From: Plantago major
Lineage: Eukaryota > Streptophyta > Magnoliopsida > Lamiales > Plantaginaceae
NCBI GenBank assembly: GCA_026545765.1
Contig: JAIFAC010000035.1
Span: forward strand, 1 to 64,000
Direction of reading: 5' to 3'
DNA length: 64,000 bases
In this document: one piece after another, positions 11,954 through 24,182 of the stretch
Position numbering within the stretch: position 1 is the first letter of the stretch
Layout: the number at the start of each line of letters is the position of its first letter
The notes under the pieces: model-generated
Told to the model about the DNA's origin: nothing
What the model saw: the letters and a program-made list of their open reading frames with translations, nothing else
Databases searched by the model: none
Made by a program: the position numbers and the translations under genes

Positions 11954-12625
11954 TGATATCACCATGAAACGTCGATTTAACACACTTTAGACCCTCATTT
12001 TTTCCCAAGATTGATATTTATATCAAAATATGATCGGGTTTACCACTTTCTTGTGTATTTGGTAGGTGATGATTGTGTTTTCGAGGAATTGTACAATTTG
12101 CGGTGCCAAAATGCAATTTTTATGCCAAATTGGAGAAAATAAGGAATTACGATGATTAAACCTTACATGGAGCTAGAGGCGTCCGATGAAGTCGTGCGAC
12201 CTACCATTGCAAAGCTCTCGAAAAACATAAAATGATGAAGAAAGAACTTTTCAAGATATCGAAGTTATGAAGTCCAAAAATAGTCCATAAGACGAATCGG
12301 CAAACATCTAGCGAGGAATCGAAGATGGCTGCTCCCTAGGGGCATAATGAGCTACCATGTCCCTTAGGGACGAAAATTGCCCAACCCAAGTCGGTTAACT
12401 CAAGGCCCGTCATTCTAAATCTTCCATAATGATAAGTGGCAGATTTGGGGATCTATAAACACTATATAAGAGCACCTTGAGTCTCATAATTCACACACCA
12501 CACCTCTCTTAAGAGATAAAAAGACTACAGAGAAGAGAAAACCCTAGAAGGCGGATCAAGAAGAAGAAATCCTAGCCGTCAAGACCATTAAAGAATGAAG
12601 AATGCAGTCGTCTAAGAATAAGCAT

Positions 12626-13919
12626 CAGGGCCGGATTCGGGCCTGTGCGAGGAGGCCTCTCACCCATGGCCCAATAAATCCAAGGGCCCCCAATATAATT
12701 TATATTGAGTATTATATTACACTATGTTACTACCTCCGTTTCAAAGAAAACTTTCCATTTTGACTTTGAACGGTCAATTGTCTTCAATTTTAACCTCAAA
12801 TTACTTTTAAAATATAATAATAAATAATTTTAATAAAATCATATAATGAAAACTTAATAATTAAATTTTCATTATATGATTTTATTGAATTATTTACTAT
12901 TATAGTTTAAGAGTAATTGTAATCAAAAATCGAAAGGCAGATTATATGAGAATAGTAAAACGGAAAGTTTTATTTGGAACGGAGGTAGTATATATTTGCA
13001 TATAAATGATCTGTCCGAGTAGCAAGTAACTAATGTCACACTCCATTCCTGACATACCTGTGATTGATCCCTACGGTGTTATATTCTCTATTCTTTTTTA
13101 CATCACTTCTTTTATAACTCTAGTTTTGATCTTTTAATCTATTCCTACTTTTCCCTAGTAACATATTTTTTTCTCTTCTTTTATAACTCTAGTTTTAATC
13201 TTTTAATCTATTTTTTTTATTTTCCTTGGTAATATATTTTTCTCTTCATTTTTCATTTTTATATTATTTGTTTTAATTTTTAAGTACACCATCTATCCCA
13301 AATCATATTTCACATATTTTATTGTTCATTTATAATTTTCACATATTTTATTGCTCATTTATATTTGTCTCAATACGAATATCATGTTTTCATTTTCGAT
13401 AAAATTTATGCACATGTGCATATTCTCACTATTTATATTTGCACTCTATTCTAATCTCAATGTCCAAAAGTAACTGTGAGATTTGGTTTGGATATAGTTT
13501 TATTATGTTCATCTTTTCTTTTAAACTTTAATAATATAGTAGCGATTACATTATTATTGAAGCGATACTTACTAATAAAGGTCTAAAGAATAATATTTTC
13601 ATAATATTTATATCTCTATAAAGTACAAATCATTTCAAAAGTCTTATTAATTTAATTTTAAGTATTACAAATTTAAATTCTAACTATAGCGAAATAGGAT
13701 GTCGTTTTTCTTAAAACCGAGTAGTTTTAGTGTAACATGGCAACATCATTGAATATTAGAAATAGATTTGGTGATCATGATTTTATTTTAAAGTTTAGTT
13801 TCCCATTACCAATGACATTTTTGTACATGTATGGCAAGATACATAATTATAGCGACTTAAAGTATAAAAATAAAGTTATAAAATTTTGCACATGACCCTG
13901 AAAATGTTGAGCCGGTCTG
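12626..13919. mobile_element. hAT-like non-autonomous element
   Basis: Terminal inverted repeats start cagggccgg at the left and, read from the right end, cagaccgg. The flanks ataagcat (12618-12625) and acaagcat (13920-13927) match at 7 of 8 bases, the 8 bp duplication expected for hAT elements. The interior is AT-rich with no transposase. A Stowaway-like MITE is nested at 12730-12988. Confidence 0.7.
12730..12988. mobile_element. Stowaway-like (Tc1/mariner) MITE
   Basis: 259 bp with inverted ends ctacctccgtttcaaa / tttggaacggaggtag flanked by TA on both sides. The centre (about 12835-12890) is a near perfect palindrome, so the single strand would fold into one long hairpin. Confidence 0.85.
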
Positions 13920-14635
13920 ACAAGCATACTCTTTCTTTACTTTGTTTTGTTAATTTAATGATTATGTCTAAATACATTATGAGTAGCTAAACCTCTTTTA
14001 GTGAAGGCGAACCTCCGAAACTCTGCTGTGCTACTTCTTTATATACCGTGATATATTAATGAATTTGTTTATAAACTTAAATCTTATTTGTTCTCTATTC
14101 GTTTGATAAATTTCTATCTGCGGTATTCTTACTGACTACGTCTCAATAAACATGATATGTATGGGTGACTAGTTGTCTTTATGCAACGTGGTGGTCTGTT
14201 GAATGACACAACTTTCCATTGTCATAGTTGAGGGTGTTTGGATTAAATATGACTTGATCCTCATAACATGTATACTCGATGCCGATAGACGACAAGTACG
14301 TAGTCTTTTACTAAGTAGGGAGTAGCACGGTAAGAGGGAAGGTTGGGGAACCTTTACGCTTTTTAAACATTGCCTTTTATTTTCGATTCGCTATTATATA
14401 CGACCCTGCATAATAAATTGCATTTGAATTGAAAACAAACGATTGATAAACATGTTTACTTTTATGTACTTAAGATTAATCATGTCTTATTAAGTTGTTC
14501 CCCACTAAGTGTCTCTGTGAGCGACATCTAGTCGACTTTCCGATATATTAATCCTGATTGTGTGGAATTGTAGGCTTCCGAATTATATAAATTTAAATCT
14601 TTGCGAGTATTTGGGGAAAAGCCGGAATACAATGA

Positions 14636-15259
14636 TTATTGATTTCCCAAGTGACTGTCAAGTGATCACTTAATGATAACAATATTTTAGTTAGTTTGGT
14701 GATCAAGAAACTCGACCAAAGTTCTTATGTTTCAAAGACTTGGTGTGTTATTTCGGATGTCTGAAGAAAGAACTCTTATGAGTGCAACTTCTAAACAAGT
14801 TCTACTTCTTCACAAGTAGCTTGAAAAGCTTAAATCTTGTTAGGAACATATGAAATTAGAAAACTTGAGTGATTTTGATCGCAAGAGCAGATGTTACTTA
14901 GTTTCGTTCTTGTGTTTTCTCAAGTTTTAAGTGTTACTAGTTATAGCGAAAAATAGTTCCGTTTGAAATGTATCCATTTTTTAACATTTCAAAACTTTGA
15001 GCTAAGTTCTACTCTTGAAGGTACAAAGACTTTTATCTTGTTTTCCCCAGCGGTCTTGATTTTTTGTACATAGAAAAATGTACTACCTTTCTTTTTCTCA
15101 CTATGGATATTTACATTGCTTTTTAGCATTTGTATCCTTCAGTGAGTAACTTGGAAACCTACTCTGTCATTCAGATTTTCACTTAACCACATGTATCATT
15201 GAGACATTTCCACTTGCTGCGAAAAAGTATTCTTCCTCAACAGGCTTATACAACCAGTA
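14636..15259 (-). repeat. old Sirevirus-like LTR, piece 2 of 3
   Basis: Continues piece 1 after the solo-LTR insertion. Shares, with 10330-10660 of the young LTR, the blocks 'ttttctcaag...taagtgtt', a degraded TATA region near 14940 and 'agttccgtttga'. Ends at the CACTA insertion site; gta at 15257-15259 is one half of its target duplication. Confidence 0.6.
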
Positions 15260-16617
15260 CACTACAAGAATTCTGGTGAACATGGACGGAAATTAGAGAC
15301 GGATTGGCTCAATTCATCTTAATCTGTCTCTAACCCATTGTAGATTAGAGACGGATACTTTATCCGTCGCTAGGACTAAAAAAACAAATAAGAACTCAGA
15401 GACGGATAAAGCTATCCGACTCTGAATTTCAGTGATGGATAGCTTTATCTGTCGCTAAGCCCTTTAACAGATGGGCCAAACACCTTCTTCCCCATTTCTT
15501 CTCTGGTTCTCCTTTCTTCTCCTCTGAACACCATTTTCGCCTCCACCAAATTCCGATCAAAACTCCAACATTCCGGTCAATCTTGGACTCTTTTCGAAGC
15601 TCGTTGAACAAGGAACACTACAAGAAAATTGTCATTTGGTGACGAATTTTATCCGTCGCCAAATAGCGACGAATCGGCATCGTCTAGCGACGGATTGAGC
15701 GATTTGCTCAATCTGTGGCCAATCGTTCGCGAATTAAGTTTGACTAACAATTAAACTGAAAAGGAAAAATTTTTAAAAAAAATTCGATTTAACGACGGAT
15801 AAGCGATACATGCCTAAATCGGAATAAAGCGAAACGAGCAGGTTCTTCTTCCCCATTTCTGTTCTGCCTTCTTCTTTCTCCCATTTTCGCCCAAATTCAA
15901 AGTCCGACCAAAACTCAACCATTCCGGCCAATCTTGGTCTCTTTTCGAAGCTCGTGGGACAAGGAACTCGGGTGGTCCATCAATTTCATCTTTCTTCGGC
16001 TAATTTCTCCGTAATCGAAGGTATTTTGGCTAAAACCCTTACTTTTTAAAATTTGGAAATTTTGTTAATTTCGACTAGTTGAGCAATTGTATTTTTATAG
16101 GAAGTATGTAGTAGCTAGTTTAACTTATATTACGTATTGTGTTAACTTTGAGATGTGCAATTGATATATTTATTGTGAAATTGGATTGTTAGTATAATGT
16201 TAGGGTGTAAGTATGTAGGGTATTTAGTTTGATAATTTCGTATATGTAGTATACTAGGATTAGGAAGATTTAATTGTGTGTTTGGAGACAATTTGGTGAT
16301 TTTGGTGATTTTAATATAATTTTTTCGTATTAACATAAAAATAATTACTACTATTTTCATCTACAATTTGTAATGTTAATAGTTAAATGGAAATTTAAAA
16401 TTTATAAAAAAATAATTTTAATCGTAAAATGCATGTAATTCATAAAATTCTTAACGTATCATAATTAAGAATGTAATTGTAATTGTAATGAAACTAAATA
16501 TGTAATACTAATTCATATTTTGTGCTTTATTAGGTGTCAAATGTATATATTTTACATGCAAATTCACGGTAATTTACTAACACATTTTTTCTCTATTTGT
16601 TGTATGTTTTGCGGATG

Positions 16618-18290
16618 CATGACATAGGAGACCTACATACCGTCCTCCCACATCAAGTGGGATCCACAGTGGTTACAGCAGGCGGTACACCACCCGATGG
16701 GCAGTAGTCCTTCTATGGGCTTTGATATTGGTGGGAAGCGGCGGTCTACGGTTCACTGAGACTCCATAGAGCTCGAGCCTGGGCGATCAAATGTCTAGGC
16801 TGACTTACCCCCTGACGATTGTCCCTTTTTAGTTTTGACACCCGGTGCTATGTGGAAGGGGAAGCCGGTGTTGTTCCCCAACTGACGAGCCAATAAGTAC
16901 ATATTATGCATTTGTAGACCATAACTTAAGACAAGTATATGTCACATACCATTGATTTAACTATATATACTAATGAATATTTGTTTCTTGTCTTTCTCAT
17001 TGATAACAATTTTTGGCCCCCTGATGCTCGGCTAGAAGTGGTCACATGTCTCGGAAGTGATGAAGGCTTTTTACTTCGATAAGTTGCGGGTAAGCTTAAA
17101 TGTTTCAGTGCTTTATTTGTTGTTTTAATCGTTGTGTTAATGTGCGTGGCATGTTAGCCACTATATGTGAGTGGTATGTTAGCCACTAAACTTGGGTGAT
17201 ATGTTAGTTACCATTGTGTTAGTAAATTTTAGGACAATCTGAGTGGTATGTTAGCCACTGAACTTGGGTGATATGTTAGTCACCATTAATGAACTTGTTG
17301 CATGTGTTATCTTGAAATTGTTGTCTTCATTTACCTTGTGTAATTTCTATGTTTTGTGGAATTGTTGTAGAAAACCTACTACATTTCCAATGCTCTACTT
17401 CCCCAGTTGTGGTCGGTTTTCGATAGGCTAGGGTCAGACCTCTATAGGAAAATGGTTCATGCTGCGAAAAAATGTAGAGACAAGAGCACTAAGCCATCGT
17501 TTATAGGGGATGGGGAGTGGGCACATTGGGTGGAATCTTTGCGAGGAACCCCTTATCGTGTGTCGGTGACAAAGAAGAAGAACGGTGGTGAGCCGAAAAT
17601 AATGCAGGCACTTCCAGACACCATTATGGGTCGCGAGTTGTTGTTATGGATCACCAGATGGCGGTTAGTGTATATATTAATTACTTACTACTTGTGTTTT
17701 TCAATTTCATTATCCGCTGTGGAAGATGATTTATATGTTTTCTGCTTTCATTTCTACCAAGTAACTACTTGTTTGCATGTATGTTCTTTAGATCCAGGCT
17801 GGGGACCCCAAGACCGCACTATACCACTTCAAGAAGGCTAAGCTGAAGGACGGCATTTGGGTGGACGAGGAGTCCGGCGTATTCTTGATGCGTTTCTTTG
17901 TTAAGGTTCACATTTGTATTTGTGTATTATAAGAGATTCCTAAAGCGTATCTCATTTCGTATGCACTTTACGATTGCGAGTGAGATCGACGGTTGGGGTA
18001 TCGATTCAAAGCAAAACGGATCTTCTTTGCGTCAATGGATGGGCGGAAGGTAGTGTATGGAATTGGAAGTTTGGACCCTACATTGTGGTCCTAGCTTCTC
18101 GATGTCGAGCATCCACACGGCGAATCTTTTCACACAAGACCAGTCCGAGATATTATGACTCCTCTCAGAGGAGTTAGCTAAAACAAGGAAGAGATTGAGC
18201 AAACCAAGGTAGCTTACCGGAAGTTGCTTGAGAACCGAGCTCGTATGGCTCGGCGGTGGATGCTTTGACCCGAATGATCTTGGCGACCAA
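16618..18290 (+). pseudogene. second CACTA gene (Transposase_24-like / tnpA-like), nested copy
   Basis: Exon-like blocks at about 16618-16890, 17005-17090, 17370-17670, 17790-17905 and 17975-18270 are separated by AT-rich, intron-like DNA. The best part, 17407-17668, reads LWSVFDRLGSDLYRK, WAHWVESLRGTP and LPDTIMGREL. This pattern of a W..Y/W block followed by a Thr-rich tail resembles plant Transposase_24 (En/Spm family) proteins, the presumed DNA-binding partner of TNP2. That match is by eye. The order of blocks agrees with the copies at 19380-20670 and 53510-54160. Stops occur in most blocks. Confidence 0.5.
17140..17290. repeat. intronic minisatellite gtgrtatgttagycac
   Basis: About six imperfect units of ggtatgttagccact with gtgag or gtgat spacers. 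Each unit is a small inverted repeat (gtggt / agccact). Lies between exon blocks of the CACTA gene. The same unit occurs at 19525-19670 and, inverted, at 53207-53487. Confidence 0.8.
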
Positions 18291-19379
18291 CAACCGCCTC
18301 CTCGATTCGATTCTTGAATTACATTGGACTTATGCTTATGTTCTTTATGCTACATATACACTATTTCATCTTCTGTACAGATATTTAGTCTTCGGTTTGG
18401 ATAATTTGTATTCGTCGAATCTATATTGTTAATTAATACAATTTAATTGTTTCGGGTATATTATCTACAATTATATTGTGTGAAAAACAGGTGAAATGTG
18501 AAACATGAATTAAAATTAAAAAAAAAAGGTTTTTTAGCGATGGATAGAAATCCGTCGCTAAAAATGCCGACTTTGGGCGAATTAGGGCTGGGAAGTAATC
18601 CATCCCTAAATCGCGACGGAAGGTCAACGGATTTATCCGTTGCGAATTAGGGACGGGTTCCTTATCCGTCCCTAATTCGTTTGCGACGTCCGTTTTTAAG
18701 ATGAGCGTCTCATCTGTCGCCCGATCCATCGCTAAGGGATTAACGACGAATCGGGTGGGCTTTAGCGACGGATAAATCCGTCGATAAAGCCCGATTTTTT
18801 TGTGTGTAACTCGAGTGGTCATTCAATTTCATTCTTCTTCGGCTATTTATTCCGTAATTGAAGGTATTAGTCTAAAACCCTAACTTTGATAAATTTAGAA
18901 TTTTTGTAATTTCGACTAATTTGAGCAATTGGATGTTCATTATTAGTCTCTACTAGCTAGTTTAGCTTATATTAAGTAGTGGGTTAAGCTTGAGGTTGGG
19001 CAATTGATAGATTTTGTTGTGAAATTGAATTGTTAGTTTCATGTTAGGATGTTTATAAGTATATATGGTATTTAATTTGATATTTTCGTACAAGTAGTAG
19101 GATTAGGAAGATTTGGTTGAGTGTTTGGAGACCATTTAGTGATTTTGGTGGTTGTAGTATAATTGGCTCGTATTAACTTAGAAAGAATTACTACTATTTT
19201 AATCGACAATTTATAATTTTAATAGTTAAATAGAAATTTAACGTAAATTGCATGTAATTCGTAAAATTTTAAACGTATTATAATTAACAATGTAATTATA
19301 GACCGGGAATTGGAAAATTGTAATGAAATTCAATACGTAATGTGTATAGTTATAAATCTAACAAATTACGGCGTGTCGG

Positions 19380-20670
19380 GTTAATCATCGATGAAGCAAT
19401 CAAGGCCAAGAGGGAGATCTCGGGCAGCGAGAAGTGGTCTAAGATCTCGGACCAGATGAAGGCAGAGTACTTTGATGAGTAGCGGGTAAGTTTAAATTTT
19501 ATAGTGCTTTATTTGTTGTTTTAATGTGAGTGGTATGTTAGCCACTATATGTAAGTGGTATGTTAGCCACTGAACTTGGGTGATATGTTAGTCACCATTG
19601 TGTTAGTAAATTTTTGGACAATGTGAGTGGTATGTTAGCCACAAAACTTGGATGATATGTTAGTCACCATTAAATTTGTTGTGTTATCTTATTAAATTGC
19701 AGTCTTTGTTTACGTTATGTAATTTGGATGTTGTGTGGAATTGTTGTAGAAACATTACCTCCTTCCCCACGCCTTGCTTCCCCTGTTGTGGTCTATTTTC
19801 GAGACTCTGGGGTCAGAGTTGTATATGAAGAAGATCAGCAAGGTTAAGGCGTCTAGCAAGAGGCCATAATGGATAGGAATTGAGGAGTGGGGTCATTGGT
19901 GAACTCTTTGGAATAATAAAGGCGGTCAAGATGTTCTGACCCGAGCAGTGAGCCAAATTGTTGGTAGGCAATCTAATGAGTGCAGGGTGGCGGACACCAT
20001 TTTGGGTGCATAATTTGTAGTTCTGACTCACCGTTTAGCGGTTAGTGTGCATGTTACTTATTTCTCCGTTTATTCGTACATGTGTTTTGTGTTTAATTTC
20101 TACCCACTTACTAAGTGTTTGCATATATGTTCTTGACTCAATCTTTGGGGAGGAGAAGACCGCTCTGAGATCTTTAAAAGAGCCAAGCTGAAGAACGGCA
20201 TATGGGTGGACAGGAGGTCCGAGCTTATTGCGGTACGTTTCTTTGTTAAGGTTCATATTGTATAGTATAAGTGATTTTGAAAACTTTAACTCATGGTATG
20301 CACTTTACGATTTCAGGCTGAGCTGGAGAGGAGGATCGACGGGTGGGAGTTGTCAGTTCAAGAAGAAAACGACATCTTCTTCGCCGTCAACCCAATATAC
20401 GACAAGGGCCGAGTATATGGATTGGGAAGTTTAGGCCCTGCACTCGCTGCTCCTAGCTCTTTAGCATCCCAAGGATCCCGACAACCTGTTTACACAAAGG
20501 TCGAGGTCGAGAGTTGTTGCATGGAGAGATCACTCATTTGCATGAGGAGTTAGCTAAAACAAGGAAGATTACCGCAACTCCGAGTCGAGCTTTGTTGATC
20601 ACGGCGGATGGCGGAGATTACCAAACGGCTAGCCATGTACACCGCCTCCGATAGTTAGTTACATTGGACT
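19380..20670 (+). pseudogene. second CACTA gene (Transposase_24-like), outer copy
   Basis: Blocks at 19390-19495 (ISDQMKAEYFDE and then a stop), 19745-20040, 20140-20240 and 20315-20650 match the blocks of the nested copy in order and spacing. The last block carries FAVNPIYDKGRVYGLGSLG, the kind of conserved C-terminal 'gkGrvyGlGs' stretch seen in CACTA-linked plant transposase proteins. An in-frame stop follows FDE, and frameshifts are present. The earlier exons are absent because of the internal decay or deletion of this element. Confidence 0.5.
19525..19670. repeat. intronic minisatellite, outer CACTA copy
   Basis: About five units of the same ggtatgttagccact repeat, at the same place in the gene as in the nested element. 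Confidence 0.8.
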
Positions 20671-21311
20671 TGTTTTGTTTTTTACGCTACTTGATACATT
20701 ATTTAATCTTACATGCGGATATTTAATCTTGATATGGATAATTTGTATTATGAACCCTTTATGTTAATTAATACAATTTCATTTAAATAACAATTTTATT
20801 ATTTTGGGCTTATTATCGTAAATTATATTTGTGAAACAGGTGAAATCTGAAAACAGGCATCTAAATAAAAAAATAAAAAATTAATAATCTGCAAAATTAA
20901 AGACGGATAAATATCCTCTCTAATTAAGGGAATTTTTTATTTAAAAAAAAGCAACCTATCTAAGCTAATTAGCGATGGATAATTATCCGTCTAAAACAAG
21001 GCAGATTTTGTATTTTAAAAAAAAAATCAAAAAATCCCCGTGTCCGTCTCTAATCCGTCACTAAATCCGTCGTTAATTAGCGACGGATAAATTATCCGTG
21101 GCTAAAGTACAAGGTCTTGGTCAACTCTTTATCAATCTCTAACTTTCGCTAAATTAGAGACGGATAATTTATCCGTCTCTAAAAAGTTTGTGACGCCAAA
21201 AATGGCGATGACTTATTTATTCGTTGCCAATTCCATTGCTAATGGATTAGCGACGGATCGCTACTGCTCGCTAAACAGTGGGTTTTTTTTTTTTTTTTTT
21301 TTTTTGTAGTG

Positions 21312-21590
21312 GTATGAGTCTTCAACAACGTGTAGCTCTTTTGATTGCAACTCTTCCGTGGTTGATCTTTAGTGATGGTCCTCCTAGCAGGTCTTCAAAA
21401 AATTAAAATTACATGGTTTTGAAAACCTAATACATATGCAACTTACTAAACTATGAATCAGTAGAGTTCATGTGTTACAATGTCCTTGCTAAAAACATCC
21501 TAAGGACTAAGAGTACTACTTAACTGTTGATTCTAAATGTGTCATGTGCTTCATAATCAAAAACAAAACTTAGACTAATAACAACTAGAA
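21312..21590 (-). repeat. old Sirevirus-like LTR, piece 3 of 3
   Basis: Resumes after the CACTA nest. Compare 21420-21590 with 11170-11343: shared order of 'ttaaaattacat', 'aacctaa', 'gagtt.atgtgttacaatgt', 'actaagagtact' and 'aataaca' blocks, strongly diverged. Confidence 0.5.
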
Positions 21591-22079
21591 CATGTCAAGA
21601 AAGATTGTCATTTACTACCAAATGGTAAATATGCAGAAATATATAAAGGAGAAACTAAACTCTCGGAGAACTCACAAAGCCTTCTTCACTGAACAAAGGA
21701 AGAACATAAAACTCCAACTAGATGCTCTTGACATTGACCCAACTTCTGAACATGAATATCAGGATCCACAATCTCTAGAAATGTGCCGACCCATTTGAAG
21801 TAATTGACGAGGAAACAAAGAATTGATGGAGTTCTTTGAAGAGATGTATCGAGACTACTCAAGCGTTGAACCTTTGCTTATCCTTGATCAAATAAATTCC
21901 ATCACTAGACTGATTAACTATGACGGTGATGATGCATGAATTGAAAGTATGAAACATCTTGGAAGAGAGTTAGAAATCTTGGAACTAGATCTTCTAATGA
22001 GCAACACTCAAGTAAAACATATCAAAGAACCCTCCAAAGAACATAAGAAAGAGTGTGCTAAGATTTCTGAACTAACATT
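21591..22079 (+). other. decayed coding-like stretch, not recognised
   Basis: Two open frames, 21592-21798 and 21949-22203, encode charged, Lys/Glu-rich peptides that could be coiled coil. They lie between two old LTR fragments of opposite orientation, so an internal gag or env-like remnant of the old element is possible, but I found no matching block in elements A or B. Confidence 0.25.
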
Positions 22080-22297
22080 ATACTTAAAGTTTAGATACCA
22101 CTATAAACATCAATTTACTTCCAAAAATTTATGCAAACTGAAGCCACACACTCAACACTTAGCCTTAAACGTCATTCGCACCCTAAAAGTTAAGTATCAA
22201 TAGTTACTTGTGCCTACTGAGAAATCTGTTTTATACACGAAAAGTTTTTAAGTCTATTAATCCCCACAGACTTAAAATTTGTAGTCTAACGGACCAA
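22080..22297 (+). repeat. LTR end fragment, forward orientation
   Basis: Diverged match to 47420-47642: 'ataccactataaac', an acaca-rich block, 'aagttttt...aagtctatt.a.cccc' and the end 'ggaccaaca'. It is also the reverse complement of 11513-11650. No recognisable primer binding site follows. Confidence 0.5.
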
Positions 22298-23250
22298 CAT
22301 CATCAGGATTAGAAAAGACATCCAACTTATAACCTACGTTTCATGGTCAAATCTCAAGCTATCTATCAAAGAAATTGATGGGAGGCCTCACGAGTCGATA
22401 TTCTATCGATGTATTTCCTGTGAGTTCTTATGTGTTTTTTGTTTTAGTTTTGTTTTGTAGAAACTTCTAACTTTAGATTAAGTTGGAGGAGAATTCCGCA
22501 TTACAAGCTTGTAAGAGGTTCCTGCAAAGTTCGTACGAGAGCGTTTGAAGGCTTAATACTCTGTTCGGAGATTTTAAGTAATTCTACTTGGCTTCAATTC
22601 ATGAAGAATCTGCATGTTTTAGCTAAAAGGCCCCGGGCACGTCAAAGAATCAGACTTGGGCACGTCGAGACGTTGCAGTGAGGTTTTTGTGATGTAAAAT
22701 TGGACTGGACACGTCCAGAGGATTATTTTTGGACGAGATTTCCCTATTTCGACAGTTCGAGTTTACTAACTCGATTTTGTTCTATTTTTTAACACATTTC
22801 ATTCTAGACATAATTTGTAGAGATTATGAACCCTTGACCGATTTCACATTGTAATCGTTGTTTAATTTCGCATTATGAGTTAGATTTCATACTCTATTTA
22901 CATGATTTCTTTCAATTGACAATTGCCTAATTTATGTGCTTACTTGTTTCTTATGTCTTATTCACCAGGGAGATAGTATTGCATTATGATCTCTATGTTG
23001 ATAAGTAGCTAATTACGTAGTGAACGTGGTAGTGATGTAGGTTTATCACGTATTACAGTTCTTGCCATTGAATTCGACTCACATGAGTTAAGCTAGTCTA
23101 AAACGTTCGTATATTTTTATTGATAGGCTTGCTACTCAAATTCTCCTGAGTTGTTTTGGTTGAAGTCAAAATCAAATAACTAAGTTTATGTATTAATATT
23201 AGAATAACAAACGGTTGAACCTGATTTTGTCGTAGAACCTAAATAACGTA
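22298..23250. other. unassigned spacer
   Basis: No gene seen. Contains several close copies of the word gacacgtc / gggcacgtc (22630-22740). Could be an old LTR, but no ends were found. Confidence 0.3.
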
Positions 23251-24126
23251 TGACAATATGTAAGGGCGCCATAAAACCTGACATGTGTCCAATCCGTTAA
23301 GGGCGCCATAGAGCGTGTCCTAAAGCGCATCACGGCTTAAATAGCCAATTCAGTACTGGTCCGACCTCACATGGTCCGGCCAAAGTGAATCAACCAGTAC
23401 GCTAAAGTCACTGTGCCCTCACAGCAAGTCCGAGCTAGCTGGAGAAGGGACTTCTAAACACAGCTCGTCGTCTGAGAGATGCCAAACGGACCGGACGAGA
23501 GAATCTCGGACGCCACCATTACATTAAGACCAAAACGTATATAACAGAACCATTGAGATACTTCCGTGAGACTCTTGGCTCGGACATCCAGAGTTACCCA
23601 AGGACATATCAACCAAGCAGACAGATCTGTCCGAGGGACTGACACGGACCCAATGGGCGGAACAGTATTCTCAGAGGGAAAAGATCCAAACTACCCTCCC
23701 AGGCCCATTGATTAGTATTGGGTTACTGTTCACTAATGGGCCATGGGCCAAAGGTAGCATTGGTGTCCAAATCTGAAGCGTACACTTGGAATCATCTTAT
23801 GGGCGACCTCATAAGGTACGATAACTATAAATATAGCACAAGGTCCAAGACCTTAAGGGGAGCAAGATAAAAAAAATGACATCTGTGTGATAATCCCTCA
23901 TAACTATTACATTGAGAGCTTCCGACTCTCTCTTGAGTAAAGTCTCTTACCGGATTGACATAGGCAATCCGGGTAACCCATTCTAACCCCCCCCCCCCCC
24001 ACTTAGTCCTTTCAGGTACTCAAGCTCGGACCGGTACTACGTCGGACTTTAAGTCAGAGGCGGGCCTTAGACTAGGTTTCTTGTAATAGTTTAGTTAGTT
24101 AGTGTTCGAGGTTTTACCCCTCAGCA
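23251..24126 (+). repeat. 5' LTR of Tat element 1
   Basis: Aligns with 35980-36784 over nearly all its length. The first bases are uncertain: a short duplicated segment (gggcgccata at 23263 and 23300) obscures the true start, which may be 23251 or 23279. Contains TATA-like tataaatatag near 23826 and ends ctcagca just before the primer site. Confidence 0.8.
23826..23836 (+). promoter_or_regulatory. TATA box in 5' LTR
   Basis: ctataaatatagc, kept at the equivalent place in the 3' LTR near 36497, about 300 bp before the LTR end. Confidence 0.55.
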
Positions 24127-24128
24127 TT

Positions 24129-24147
24129 TTGGCGCCGTCTGTGGGAA
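24129..24147 (+). other. primer binding site of Tat element 1
   Basis: ttggcgccgtctgtggga directly after the LTR. This TGGCGCC-start site is common in plant Tat-type gypsy elements. I do not assign the tRNA. Confidence 0.75.
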
Positions 24148-24182
24148 ACAAGACAAGAAGTTTTCGTGTTTGAATTGAGCTG

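Larger units (their letters stand above)
11954..14629. mobile_element. probable solo LTR of a gypsy-type element
   Basis: This block separates two pieces of the old copia LTR. It begins TGATATC and is bordered by caatga at 11948-11953 and 14630-14635, a possible target duplication (6 bp, so one base may be chance). Without the nested hAT-like element it is about 1.4 kb. A TATA-like ctatataag lies at about 12467, with a leader containing several short A-rich motifs after it. No internal domain is present, so the class is inferred from size, promoter and lack of coding. The element ends in ATA where CA would be expected. Confidence 0.4.
15616..18806. mobile_element. CACTA element 2, nested in element 1
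   Basis: Begins CACTACAAGAAAA and ends in a slightly decayed ttgtgtg, flanked by gaa (15613-15615) and taa (18807-18809). The sequence on either side rejoins as the leader of the outer element (compare 15960-15990 with 18808-18840), which proves insertion. Subterminal repeats of the gcgacggat family fill both ends. It carries a decayed copy of the second CACTA gene at 16618-18290 and belongs to the same family as its host. Confidence 0.85.
15260..21311. mobile_element. CACTA element 1 (outer), non-autonomous
   Basis: Starts CACTACAAGAA and ends TTGTAGTG, flanked by gta at 15257-15259 and 21312-21314: the 3 bp duplication of the CACTA (En/Spm) superfamily. Both ends carry many copies of subterminal repeats of the form gcgacggata and its complement. 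It lacks any TNP2-like transposase and carries only remnants of the second element gene (19380-20670). A second CACTA element is nested at 15616-18806. A run of 22 T lies just inside the right end. Confidence 0.9.
18807..21311. other. right part of CACTA element 1
   Basis: Leader and first-intron sequence (18807-19370) match 15960-16500 of the nested element, followed by the gene remnant and about 450 bp of subterminal repeats (20880-21270). Confidence 0.7.

Noticed and set aside
22600..22750. gggcacgtcg / gacacgtc words as G-box regulatory cluster
   Set aside because: No gene nearby and the words look like internal repeats of an unidentified element.
23985..24001. Run of about 14 C in the 5' LTR
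   Set aside because: The 3' LTR has a much shorter run here; a simple homopolymer with likely length error, not a feature.
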